Positions 44,136 to 55,189 of a DNA stretch of 64,000 bases are shown here, piece after piece (the stretch's first letter is position 1; each line of letters opens with the position of its first letter). This DNA is from Pseudopyrenochaeta lycopersici. Its lineage: Eukaryota; Ascomycota; Dothideomycetes; Pleosporales; Pseudopyrenochaetaceae. The stretch covers positions 372,001 through 436,000 of the forward strand of contig NHZP01000017.1 of the NCBI GenBank assembly GCA_003313425.1, written 5' to 3'. Under the pieces are notes generated by a model, which saw only the letters and a list, made by a program, of their open reading frames with translations, was not told the DNA's origin and made no database searches. The position numbers and the translations under genes are program-made.

Positions 44136-46717
44136 ATGTCGGTAGCCTTTGAGACAGCGGCCGGCGCGTTCGCTGTTGTTGGCGTAGCTGACGTCGTTGT
44201 TCGAACCGGGCGCGAGATATACAATTTCATTCACGATGTTGTGGACGCTCCGAACCAGCTCATCAATTTGCGCGAATGCCTTCAGGAGGTCAATATTCTA
44301 GCAAAAGCATGCAGACAATGTTTAGATAAAATGAACAATAGGCTGCAACCATCGCGTTCTTCTGATTTGACAGCTCCGCTTGATGCTGGACTGAAAGCGC
44401 TGAATCGCTAGCTCCAGATTCTCAAAGTCCATCTTGCAAGATTTAGACGAGCGCAAAGTCGACAAAGCATTGAGCAACCTTGAGCGTTCGAAGACACTCC
44501 TCGCAAATGCGCTCATAGTCGCTTACGGGTGAGTGTGAATCATGGTGCTCTTAATTTGACCAACCCCGTACAGTAGTTTATGGGCATTTGAGCTCACGCA
44601 ATGAAACCAGGGAAGTATCTACTGGGGAGAGCCAGGATATCACGTCGCTTGTTCAGCAATGCTCCAAACAAATCAGCTTGAAGACTGACAGTCTCGCACA
44701 ACTGGTAACGAACGTGTCGGACAATCACCATGATGCTTTGACTTCGAAACTCGACAAAAATCATCAAGAAGTACTCGCAGCTCACGAACGCATTGGACAA
44801 CGACTTGCATCAAAGCTTGATACTAAGCAACAATATTGTGCAAGTAACAACGCCAATCAGTTGAAATTGTCCACAATCTCAGAAACGCAACAAAGACAAT
44901 TAGTCAACCAAAATCAATTGCTACGTACCTCGATCCGCACTCAAAAGCAGACAGCTGTGATTTCAAAAAAGTTGGACAGAGCAAGCAAATCCGCCAACAG
45001 AAATCATAGAGTTTCGAAAGATATGCTCACATATTTGACCAATAAGGTTGATCAGCTTGAGATATCTATCATGAAGCAGTCTGCGACAGATGCGCAAAAT
45101 GGCCGCGAAATTCAATTCATCGGGAAGGGGCGTGACATGATCATGTCTTATCTACTACACATCAAGGATCACCTTAAGCATGCCATCGATCAAATACTGT
45201 CGCAACACATTGAAGGAGTCTCACCACGGCATGTTTGTTGGCTGGAGCAAGAATTCAATTACCTCCTAGGGTCGGCCGCACAGAACGAGGCAGCGCGATA
45301 CTCAAACTCTACCGCAACCCCTTTTGACAAATGGTCTTATTCCGGGCATATTGTCGGTCTGACCATATGCTCCAAGAGAATGAAGGTGACAAAGGCCTTA
45401 GACTATGGACTCGCAAGAGATTCCGCGCTCCAGACAAGCACAGCACAGCGACGCCGCAAACAATCTTTTCAGACATTATCATTTGACACACCTGGTTGAA
45501 TCCTCCGCATATCATTCCCATACGTGTCGACAGGATCTCGTGATTTCCAAGACTCTGATGAGATTAGCCTCTCGGTTACCAGCAGGGCTAGTCAAAATTT
45601 CTCTCAAATGAATGCATATTTCTACCACAAAATGGTTAACAGCTCACGCACAAAGGTCTGTGCACAGTTGAATGTTTTCACAACGATACCTCGCTGCACT
45701 TTTGACCGCTGCTGGAACCTTCTCGAAGCCGGCACTATCGAAGAAGTAGATACTGCTCTCCGGAACAGCGTTCTATCTCCTTATTGCCTCAATGTCAATG
45801 GTACAAATCCGTTCTTATTTGTAAGTTCCATATCATTCTCCAGCCCTAACATTCCCTGAACTTGGCTTTCTAACTTATTTTCTCTTTGAAATAGTGGGCA
45901 GTACATTATTATCGCGTGGACTTATTGAATTATTTTGACAGTCAAGGCATCGGAATATCAAATCTTCGGTATGTATTGCAGACGTTCTTAAGAGTGACTT
46001 CATATTTACCACATCAGCCATGACGGAAGTATGCATATTGGCACCGATATTCCCGATTTGCCGTCACCGGAAGAGGAGACTATTTCCTTTGATGCTATCT
46101 ATACCTGTCTATTGGATAAATTTGCGGATCCTTTGAAGTTTGTGTCATACTTGGCACTTGAATCAATCATGGATCATCCTACAAATCGTTCGCCGATGCC
46201 ATTGATCGAGTATCTTTTGCTTAGGCTATCAAGTCAGGGATATGATTATACCCTTTGCCAGTGGCTCCGTGTGGTCGGGAAATCAGATTGGGAGTCTCTA
46301 CCTACACAAATCCAGTTCTGGTTCGACATCAGTCCCGATGTCGCCATTGTCGGTGACAGAAGTCTAAGATGGATACAGCGATGGATGGAATCAGCAAGCG
46401 CGGGACCTGATGGAGAACGCGCAACTCCCCAGGTCATGGAAGAGGTCTTGAGTATACTGATTAAGGTAGGTATTCCAGTTCATCATTGCGATTGGGGCAA
46501 AGCAACACCTTCAATGACTGCGCGGAGGGAAGATTGGTGGAATGAGTGGTGTCAAGCATTGGAACGGAACGGCAAGCATATCGAAGTCATCCTCCAAATC
46601 GAAGGGAATGAGTGGCTGGCAATGGATGACTGGGAAATGAGTTGGAGAAAACCGAATCATTCAAAATCAGGTATATACCAATCATCTAGCGAGGACTCGA
46701 GCTCTGAGGAGGATTAG
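44136..46717 (+). pseudogene. Decayed tandem relative of the HeLo-like/ankyrin gene
   Basis: The same order of blocks as the gene at 40927: the N-terminal domain (MSVAFETAAGAFAVVG..., DAPNQLINLRECLQEVNILAKAC), the middle block (QDITSLVQQCSKQIS, GRDMIMSYLLHIKDHLKHAIDQIL, NEAARYSNSTATPFDKW), then EAGTIEEVDTALRNSVLSPY. Intron 2 here is 45821-45894 and intron 3 is 45969-46017 (49 nt), enclosing a 74-nt exon, the same sizes as in the intact gene. It is broken by TAG at 44409-44411 (where the relative has a Glu codon in SRELKIL), a one-base shift between there and 44440, a probable further break near 44574-44600, and TGA at 45497-45499 inside the block aligned with GVIRISVP. The 3' exon 46018-46717 is intact but lacks clear ankyrin repeats. 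An active gene with a shorter product cannot be excluded. Confidence 0.65.
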
Positions 46718-47007
46718 CTGTCAGAATACAAGTCATTGGCCATGTCAACAATCCAGCAAATAATGATTGCTCAGAACTTGGTGGTGAAGAAGAGGCAGCG
46801 TATAAACCACCCAGACAGAGGAGAATAGTGTCTTAACCAGTGTGTTCGTACGAGGAAGCTTGCTGATGTTGTCTGAGCGTTGGTATTGAGGTCGCGGATG
46901 TTGTCGAAGCGCATGATGTCATCATCCGCATGACTCGGACTACACTCACCCGTCGTTGAAGACCATTTCCCCAGAACAACGGTCCTGGAAGACTCACCAA
47001 TGCTATA

Positions 47008-47385
47008 ATGACAAAGCCCTGCACTGTCTGCTCAACCCCACGCTCCATCCTAGTTCGCTGCCAAATAGACTCTTCGCAAAAATGGCATTTCGTATGTCCG
47101 GGCGCATGCTGGAAGTCAGTCTCCGGCGGCGTTGAGGACGCACGAGGTCTTGAAGCACAATATCCATACTATCGATATGGAGGAATGGTATGTAAAGCAG
47201 ATACAATGATGTCGTTCTATGAGAATGGCTGGAGAATTGAGGATAGGAATCTGTAGGCTGACATAGGTGAGACATAGTGGAAGGACAGAAGCGCGGATGG
47301 GCCTGTGAGCGCAAAGAAACCGAGAAAGGTCAAGGAGAGACAGAAGGAAGAGATGAAGATGCGAGAGGGTGGTGAAGAGAAATAG
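47008..47385 (+). CDS. Small conserved fungal cysteine protein (probable zinc-binding)
   Basis: Two exons, 47008-47187 and 47278-47385, with a 90-nt intron (GTATGT...ACATAG, branch GCTGAC), give 95 residues. The N-terminus MTKPCTVCSTPRSILVRCQID has a C-x2-C pair and a further Cys, followed by KWHFVCPGACWKSVSGGVEDA (C-x3-C), suggesting one structural zinc site. YYRYGGM is joined across the intron to WKDRSADGP, a connection that would be lost without splicing. The C-terminus is highly charged (KKPRKVKERQKEEMKMREGGEEK). The motif order matches a small conserved hypothetical protein that I recall from many filamentous ascomycetes; its function is unknown. The intron-retained reading would end 22 residues after the donor. 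Confidence 0.78.
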
Positions 47386-49889
47386 CTAGATGTGGCCATG
47401 GATACACATGGGGCTGGGGCTAAAGTGCAGGCGGATGATTAGGTGCAGCTATGGGGAGAATCCTACGTTCGGGCTACGGAGCAAGGTTAACATTTACCCC
47501 TTTTGCATATTGTCGCTGTAGACTTCATCAGAATGGCGAGATTTCAAGTGAAACGCACTAGGGCCAGCCTGATGCAAGAGTTGATATGTCTGAGGCCTGC
47601 AACCTGGGTTAGTCGATGGTGCTATAAGCAGATCTATTCGATAGGGCTTAGGGCTCGTATCTATCTCAGGTGTCGACATCGTGAGCCAGAGTCAAAAACA
47701 TGGCGATTAGATAGAAAAGAGCGTAAGATTAATATTATCAAATTAGTTGCGCTCCGTGGCATTCATTGATGACGATGATTGAGGGGCACGTCGTACGAAC
47801 CACAACATTCCCACCTATTGAACGGACAGCTGGCCGTCTCCTGTGCGAAAACAACGAGAACTGAGAGGTTCAATGTTACACAGGTGCTTTAAGTAGGCGA
47901 AGATGCGCCGAACACGAGAATGCGATGTCGAGAAGGGTTGCTGTGCGTTTTTCAGCTGTGTGACCTCATGCACGACGCTCGCATATGCAGAGCAGGCGGT
48001 GTTGAAATCAATCTATCGAAAATACCTATTGTGTCGTCAGTACGGCTGCACATCCTGGTTCCTGCAGCCGGTGAGCAGATGATAGCAGGGCGACGAAGTT
48101 AGACGGAGATTTAATTGAGGACATAGTGTTGCTAATATTGGCATCACTGACAGAGGGGCTCTGCTGTGAATTTCTGGCCCCTCCCACGGGGTGCAAGGAT
48201 GCGTCGACTTGGTCGTCAGCCAAGGACCTCATTGGCAGCAGCAGCGACCATAAGCGCCCAATGCTCCTTTTCGCAGCCAGGTGGTCGAAGCGGGTTCCTG
48301 TTATCAATCTCAAACAAGGTTTGGGAGGGCGGAGATGGGTGACAAGATGGAGCGCTTGTTGCGACAGGAGAAGGGCGATCTCGAGAAGTGGAGCAAAAGA
48401 TGGGGTACGGCATGCCAAGTTCGTATATCGAGTGCGCGAGCCTGGTAACAGGACGCAGGGCAGTGCATGTTGCAGGAGCAAGAGGCAGGCCGGTGTGCTT
48501 GGGTGCGCTATGCTGCTCGCCAGGCAAAAGGCGAAGACATGTTGGTGTTCAGCAGCAGCAGCGAGGGCATCGCGATGCGGATAAGCCAACGCAGCGGACT
48601 AACGTCAGCCACTACCGATGCGGTGGTGCGCGTGTTTATACCATGTCGAGTGCCTCGATGGGGCGGGCCTCGTAGGCACTCGGAACCCCCTCGCGTGCCC
48701 CGCAGGGGGTCGATTGTCGGGACGATGGTCCTCGAGGCCGCAAAGCGACGGCTTGGTAGGTAGCCTTACCGTGTAAAGAGCACGAGGAGGCTCCAGAAGG
48801 ATGGTCTACTGCACGATGCCTGTATTAGGGATGAATTTGGGTGCTCGCCAACGTCAGAAGAGGTACCGTTGAGAGGCTTTGGCGGCTAGCTGTAGACGCA
48901 GAGACCAACCATGCCTGCACAACGCATAGCCTAACACGCTCGAATGATGCCCGTTTACGTTGCTGAAACAGAGTTTCGGGCCAGTCATAAAGGGAGCGAG
49001 GGCAGCCTCAGCGCTTGCGCCGAGCACTGAACCTGTGCCTCTCCATCCCATCTGGTGAGCTTCAAGACCAGCACATTGCTCGCCAGCCCTCGAGACGCCC
49101 GCCGGCTTCATCCTTCTTGCCCCTCCACTAGGCTGCCCATTGGCCGCGGAACCGGCCGCTGCTCCGATTGTTGGCACCCGCAAATGAACGTGGGAGAGGA
49201 GCCAAAAAGACCCCTCGAACCGCTGGACGAGGATCCGCCTCTGGCTCGTTTCGGCAAGCCTCGCTCGCACGCGCCTGTGCGCCTCTCCGCCGCTGTCCTG
49301 AGCCCCTCCGACTCTCTCGATTCCTGAAACTCGCTCGACCCGCCGCCGTCCAGCTTGGTGTCAGCGCAGTCGACCGTCTGACCCTCTGCCAGCGCTGCCG
49401 ACCGAAGGCCCACCCCAACCAGCGCCTTTCCCGCCGCAAAGTCACGCCTGCCGCCTGTCGAGCCGCACCTGCCTGTGACTCGTGGCTGGCAACGTCACTC
49501 TTGCCTGAACACGACCGGTCTCTGCAGTCACCACCCTCTGCTCCTCCTCAGCGCTTTGCCCGCCCACTCCCGCTGAGTCCTGCTTGGCCCAAGAGTCGGC
49601 CAGTGTTTTCCGGCCCACGGCTGCGACCCGCATTGTTGGGACCTGCAACCTCACTTCCTCCACCAACACCACCGCCCATTTCGTAGTAGCCCACCGAGAC
49701 GAGCGTGGAGCTTCACTACACCTGCCCAACTGGTCGCTCGCTGCCTGGTACTGCCCCATCACAGGACATCCAACCCACCACCAGCAGCATTACCGCAAGA
49801 GCGACACACGACATAATAGCGTGCATCGCAACAGTGCCCCCTAACCACCAGCCATACTGTAGATGCAATCGTCGAGTCCACAGCCCACC
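47386..49889. promoter_or_regulatory. 2.5-kb upstream region of the MAPKK gene with long GC/CT-rich leader
   Basis: No frame in this stretch shows a domain. From about 48100 the sequence becomes GC-rich and from about 49270 to 49860 strongly C-rich on the plus strand, which fits a long promoter and 5' leader of the kinase gene. Two adjacent potential hairpins lie at 48647-48710 (separate entry). Upstream ATGs exist, so translational control is conceivable but not shown. Confidence 0.5.
48647..48710. repeat. Two adjacent potential hairpins
   Basis: A perfect 9-bp stem CGAGTGCCT (48647-48655) / AGGCACTCG (48674-48682) is followed at once by a perfect 7-bp stem ACCCCCT (48685-48691) / AGGGGGT (48704-48710). 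Both loops are short (18 and 12 bases). They lie more than 1 kb before the MAPKK start. Confidence 0.5.
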
Positions 49890-51468
49890 ATGTCGACCCC
49901 CGCGCCCCTCCTTCGGCCGCCCATCCCCGGCGGTCGCGCTCAAAGTGGGAGCCGTCCACCACGCCTCGGCCTCTCCATTCCCGCATCGCCCAATGCAAGA
50001 CCTGTTGTGAACGGCTCAAGCGACAGTATACCGACCCTTGGCCGCCCCATGCCGCCAGCACTCCGCCTGGCCACCCCCATGGGCTCCAATACCACACCAC
50101 ATGAAGGCCGGCAGAATCCAAGAGGACTGCCCCCACTACAGATTGGCACAGGGCTCTCAGCAGGAGGCTCGAGCGATGCGAGTGCACACTCGAGATCAGG
50201 CAGCTTTGGCGAAGTGCAAGCAAACGGGTCGGCGTCATCGTACCAAGCAGCATTAGGCTTCCCTGGCCTCCAGAAGGCCACAGACCCCATTTCAGCAATA
50301 TCACAAGGGGGAAGTGAGGGTGCGCCATCCATGGAGAGGGAGAACAGCAGCCAGCCACTGCCTGACCTAGATGCTCTGGCATTAGAGAAGGGACGTCCAC
50401 TGGAGGTTGATGATCTTGATGATGCAGGGTGGAGAGCGGCGAGCTCAAGAGGAATGATTGAGGAGAAGGGGAGTTTGGGTGAGGGTGCTGGTGGTGCTGT
50501 CACAAAGTGCATACTCAAGGGCGGCAAGACCACGTTTGCATTAAAGGTTAGTTTTTCGACGCATCATTTGGAACCCCCAAAAAAAAATTCCGAGCCTATA
50601 TTCTGAAGCGTGCTAACCATCTCCCGTAGATCATCACAACAAACCCCGATCCAGACGTCAAGAAACAGATTGTGCGAGAATTGTCCTTCAACAAGAACTG
50701 TGCCAGTGACCACATCTGCCGGTACTACGGAGCCTTCATGGACGACAGCACAGGGACCATCAGCATTGCCATGGAATTTTGCGAAGGCGGATCACTCGAT
50801 GCCGTGTACCGCGAGGTCAAGAAGCTTGGAGGCCGCACAGGCGAGAAGCCCCTTGGCAAGGTTGCAGAAGGCGTCCTGAATGGCCTGACATACCTCCACT
50901 CCCATCGCATTATTCACCGAGACATCAAGCCCAGCAACATCTTGCTTTGCCGAAACGGCCAAGTCAAGTTGTGCGATTTCGGTGTGTCCGGAGAGTTCGG
51001 CACCAAAGGTGACGCCAACACCTTCATTGGCACTTCATACTACATGGCCCCCGAACGCATCACCGGGCAGAGCTACACCATCACCAGTGATGTGTGGAGC
51101 TTAGGTGTAACTTTGCTTGAGGTCGCACAGCATCGGTTCCCCTTCCCAGCAGACGGTACCGAGATGAACCCGCGAGCCGGTCTGATTGATCTGCTCACGT
51201 ACATTGTGCGACAGCCCATTCCAAAGCTCAAAGATGAGCCAGAGAATGGCATCAAATGGACAGAGAACTTCAAATACTTCATTGAGTGCTGGTACGTATA
51301 CTTTAACTATGCTGTGAATTTTTGCTAATACCCGCTAGCCTCGAAAAAGATTGTCCACGAAGAGCAACGCCCTGGCGCATGCTGGAGCATCCTTGGATGG
51401 TTGAGATGAAATCTAAGAAAGTCAGTATGGCCCGCTTCCTCAAGGAAGTGTGGGACTGGAAGGATTAA
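49890..51468 (+). CDS. mkk1: MAP kinase kinase of the cell wall integrity pathway (Mkk1/MkkA type)
   Basis: Three exons, 49890-50546, 50630-51291 and 51339-51468, with introns of 83 and 47 nt (branch sites TGCTAAC and TGCTAAT), give 482 residues. I prefer ATG 49890 (CCCACCATGTCG, giving [15 protein letters not shown], the usual start of this family) over ATG 49863, which would add nine residues. The N-terminal half is Ser/Pro-rich and disordered. The kinase domain has the glycine loop GEGAGGAV (197-204), the ATP-binding Lys219 in FALK, HRD at 315-317, DFG at 335-337 and the activation segment [25 protein letters not shown] with S-x3-T phosphoacceptors. The tail ends [14 protein letters not shown]...VWDWKD. 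In fungi this kinase passes the signal from the Bck1-type MAPKKK to the Slt2/MpkA MAPK. Confidence 0.93.
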
Positions 51469-52248
51469 GTCTGTCTCGTCCATTCGTCCATTATGGAGTT
51501 CCCGAGCTCTCAATCCCATTTTATTCTCCCGATTCGATACCTAGGGTCATGTGCTGGGCATTAGACAAAGGATTGGCGACAATTTCCATCCATCACCAAA
51601 ATCATAGGGGACGGGGAGATTTGTCTGGAGCAAGCGTGCGTTGGGCACTTTCAGCGGGAGTCGCGACATGAGCTACGGTTTCAGCGCGACTCGAACCTTG
51701 GCTTACCCTTCGAGGACGAGTTGGTAACATGAAACAGATTTGGCCATGTAGTTACTTTGCTCTCCAGAGTCACCGTGAAAGGCATTGGCAGGCGTTTGAG
51801 CTGTGATTTGGTGTTGCATATAGCGAAGTAATTGCGAACACGATACCATACAATGCGAAATTTGATATCACACAATCAAGCTTTCCATAATCAGATTGAC
51901 GAAATCGCACAGGGGACTGGCTGTCCCACGTCAGTCGAAGAAAACTGTTCTAAGTGAATGCTCAATCCGGTCTAGTGCCAAACGCGGTCCGGTAGAATCT
52001 CCGGTCGTGCTTCGAGTTTGGAGTCATACCAAAGAATTTACCTGCGTTGAGTCTCACTTTGCGTACCCAGTAGGAGCTCTACAAATATTTGAGAGCGCTG
52101 GTATATATATCAACCATAGCCTTCGCGTCTCGACAGAAATTTAACCCTCCAAACACCGCCAAACGCCCTCGAGTGCCCCTCCAAGTTACCCCACCATACT
52201 GAACGCGAGCTCACTTCAAACCCCGAGTTGCAACAGCAGCAAGCCAAA
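51469..52248. other. Intergenic region between the MAPKK and PheRS genes
   Basis: 780 bp with the 3' UTR of the kinase gene and the promoter and leader of the synthetase gene. Frames within it are accidental. No defined element was recognised. Confidence 0.5.
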
Positions 52249-54289
52249 ATGCCTACCATAGCGGTCGACAAAGCGGCCCTCTATAAGGAGCTGGGGCGCG
52301 AATATACGACTGAGGAATTTGACGAGCTATGTTTCGAATTTGGTATCGAGTTGGACGAGGACACGAGCCAGAGCACAAAGCCTGAAGATCTTGCGCAACC
52401 ACCACAGCTGAAGATTGAGATACCAGCCAATCGATATGATATGCTGTGCTTTGAGGGAATTGCTCTAAATCTTAAGGTCTTCTTGGAACAGCAGAAGCTG
52501 CCAAAATGGACAGTGACGGCGCCAAAGGATGGAGAGCTACAGGTACTTGAGATCAAGCCAGAGGTAGGCCCTTAAAGAGGAATCATATCTTGAAGAACGC
52601 AAATTTTGACAACGCTCAGACCAAACAAATACGAGAGCTGTGCTCTGGTGTCATACTACGAAACATCAACTTCACGCAAGAACGATACGATTCTTTCATC
52701 GCGCTACAGGACAAGCTACACGCGAATCTTGCCCGGCAAAGAACATTGGTATCGATTGGAACACACGATCTGGACAGTAGGTAGCACGACACACACAATC
52801 GATGTTGACGGCTAATAGTTGGCAGCGATAAAGGGCCCCTTCACATATGAAGCCCTACCGCCAGAGCAGATCAACTTCATCCCTTTGAACCAGACCAAAG
52901 AGATGAATGGTAAGGAACTCATGGAGTTCTATGAGGTTTGTAGTTCACACCCTATTTTCAATCATATCTCTAAATGTTGAGCAGAAAGACAAACATCTCA
53001 ACCGATTCCTCCACATCATCCGGGACTCGCCAGTATACCCCGTCATCTACGACTCGAACAGGGTCGTCTTATCGCTTCCCCCTATTATCAACGGCGACCA
53101 CAGCAAAATTACACTCAATACAAAGAACGTTTTCATCGAGATTACCGCGACCGACAAGACGAAGGTCGAGATCGTCAACCACATGCTAGTTGCAATGTTC
53201 GCCGGATATGCAGAGTCAATAGAGCCGATTAAGATCATCTCACCACATAATGGCGAGTCAAGAGAATCGCCAGACCTGTCGCCAAGAGAGATGCAGGCAG
53301 AGGTAGACTACCTCAATCAGGTGACAGGCCTGGATCTGGCACCAGAAGAGATCTCAAAACTTCTCTCTCGCATGGGCCACGAAGTAACACCGTCAAAATC
53401 CGATAAGAACATCCTGGACGTTTCAGTGCCAATCACTAGAGCCGATATTCTGCACCAGGCAGACATCATGGAGGACTACTGCATCGCGTACGGTTTTAAT
53501 AAGCTTCCACGTGAATACCCGAACAAGACTGCCGCCGTCTCAGCACCGTTACCAATCAACAAACTCAGCGATATCGTACGTCTGGAGACTGCCGCCTCAG
53601 GGTGGACAGAAGTGCTGCCGCTCATTCTCTGCTCACATGAAGAGAACTTTGAGTGGCTCAACCGCAAAGACGATGGTAACACTGCTATCAAACTTGCGAA
53701 TCCCAAGACTGCAGAATACCAGCTCGTACGCACATCGCTTTTACCTGGCTTGTTGAAGACAATAAACTCCAATAAGCACCATTCAGTGCCGATGAAGATC
53801 TTCGAGGTCAGCGATATCGGTCTCATCGACATGGAGCAGGAAAGGAAGAGCAGAAACGAGCGACACTTTGCAGCAGCGATTATGGGCAAGACGAGTGGTT
53901 TTGAGCAGGTGCATGGTCTACTGGATAGGCTTATGCTGATGCTTCGATCCGTCTTTCTTACAAGGGAGGATGGCCTGAAAAATGAGCAGCTTCAGGGTTA
54001 CTGGATAGAGGAGGTTGATGGTAAGTCGAGTGGTGACCTTGCAAGACAAGAAAGGACTAATACCGAGCAGATCCAACCTTCCTGGCGGGACACGCCGCGG
54101 CTATCAAGCTCAATCTTGGCGGGAAGAACCATACCATCGGTGTCTTTGGTATCTTGCACCCAAGCGTGCTGCAAAAGTTCGAGCTGCCGTGAGTTTTGTC
54201 CACGAATGTCTCCCCGAATACGAAGACTAATCAGTGCGCACAGATACCCCGTCAGCACACTAGAATTTAACCTTGAAGTCTTTTTGTAG
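52249..54289 (+). CDS. FRS1: Phenylalanine--tRNA ligase beta subunit, cytosolic
   Basis: Six exons, 52249-52563, 52620-52776, 52826-52935, 52985-54020, 54071-54188 and 54244-54289; introns 49-56 nt; 1782 nt, 593 residues, close to the family length. The N-terminal domain contains [15 protein letters not shown]. The B3/B4 region includes [42 protein letters not shown] and [23 protein letters not shown], where the second intron restores the DTIKGP junction. The B5 domain lies around [20 protein letters not shown], and the catalytic-like core around [16 protein letters not shown] to [16 protein letters not shown]. The C-terminus [15 protein letters not shown]...[31 protein letters not shown] is characteristic. 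With the alpha subunit it forms the (alpha-beta)2 enzyme that charges tRNA-Phe. Yeast symbol given by orthology. Confidence 0.95.
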
Positions 54290-55189
54290 TCAATAGAGCC
54301 GAGCTTGCCGACCACGGCCAACGGCGAAACCATTCATCGCCTCGATAGATGCCTATATGAGATTTACGAATCCAATGATGTGTGGCCAGCCATTGTCCAT
54401 AATTTCTACAGTTTATCCACTGCAAGTCACCCATTCTGAATAGAAGGGAAAGAAACAACAGCGAAGATACTCATCGGCTATCCATGGACATGATTACCCC
54501 TTCAGGGCCGTGCACCTGGCTAACAGTGACATACTGCTCGAGGTTAAATGTTATCATATCGAAATGTTTCGAACGCCTGTTTGCCAAGCTTGCGCCCGTC
54601 CCCACACGGAAGGGGAGAACACACTGGTGCCTAATTTGTAAAGGTGTCCGATGCATCCGTCCTCACTCGGTAAAGCTCCAACCATCTGTTGATATCAAGT
54701 GACCAGGTGCCCTGGCGCGTACAGAACATCGAAACACCATCTTATGATACAGTACTTGGCGCCTCCTTTCACTACAATATGGAGCAGTCGCAGTCCGGAC
54801 TTTTCATCAATGGCTGCGACTACTCGAATTTTAATCAGTTTGTAGTGAAAGTCATAGATTTCTCACAGCGAATAGCGTCGTATCTACGTGGTCAGTGTGT
54901 GTGACGAGAATCTCACTGAAGTGTTTTCATCCTCATAGTACTGCGTTGACTTTGCCTGAACACCTCGGATCGCTTTGCATTCTCCAGAAATTGGCGTTGC
55001 CTCAACCGCTCATTTTAACGCCTCGTACGCGTCACGCCGGCGATACTGTGCCACATACCTGCAGAACCAAATCGTATGATTGGTCTTCCATTTTCCCTAT
55101 TGACCACTCGGCCAGATTGTTCATCCTTGCAAAAATACTTAATCCAAGGTTTACCGCTGACGCAGGCCGTTCATGACATTGTTCCAGCC
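54290..55189. other. 900-bp intergenic region
   Basis: Follows the PheRS stop and precedes the large ATPase gene. No frame shows a domain. The frame of the next gene is open upstream to 55076, but the first Met there lies in sequence that does not look coding. Confidence 0.5.

Noticed and set aside
48026..48589. Long frames on both strands before the MAPKK gene
   Set aside because: GC-rich sequence lowers stop frequency; residues show no family pattern.
49168..50533. Long opposite-strand and alternative frames around the kinase start
   Set aside because: Produced by C-rich leader and the Ser/Pro-rich N-terminus of the kinase; the kinase frame is the coding one.
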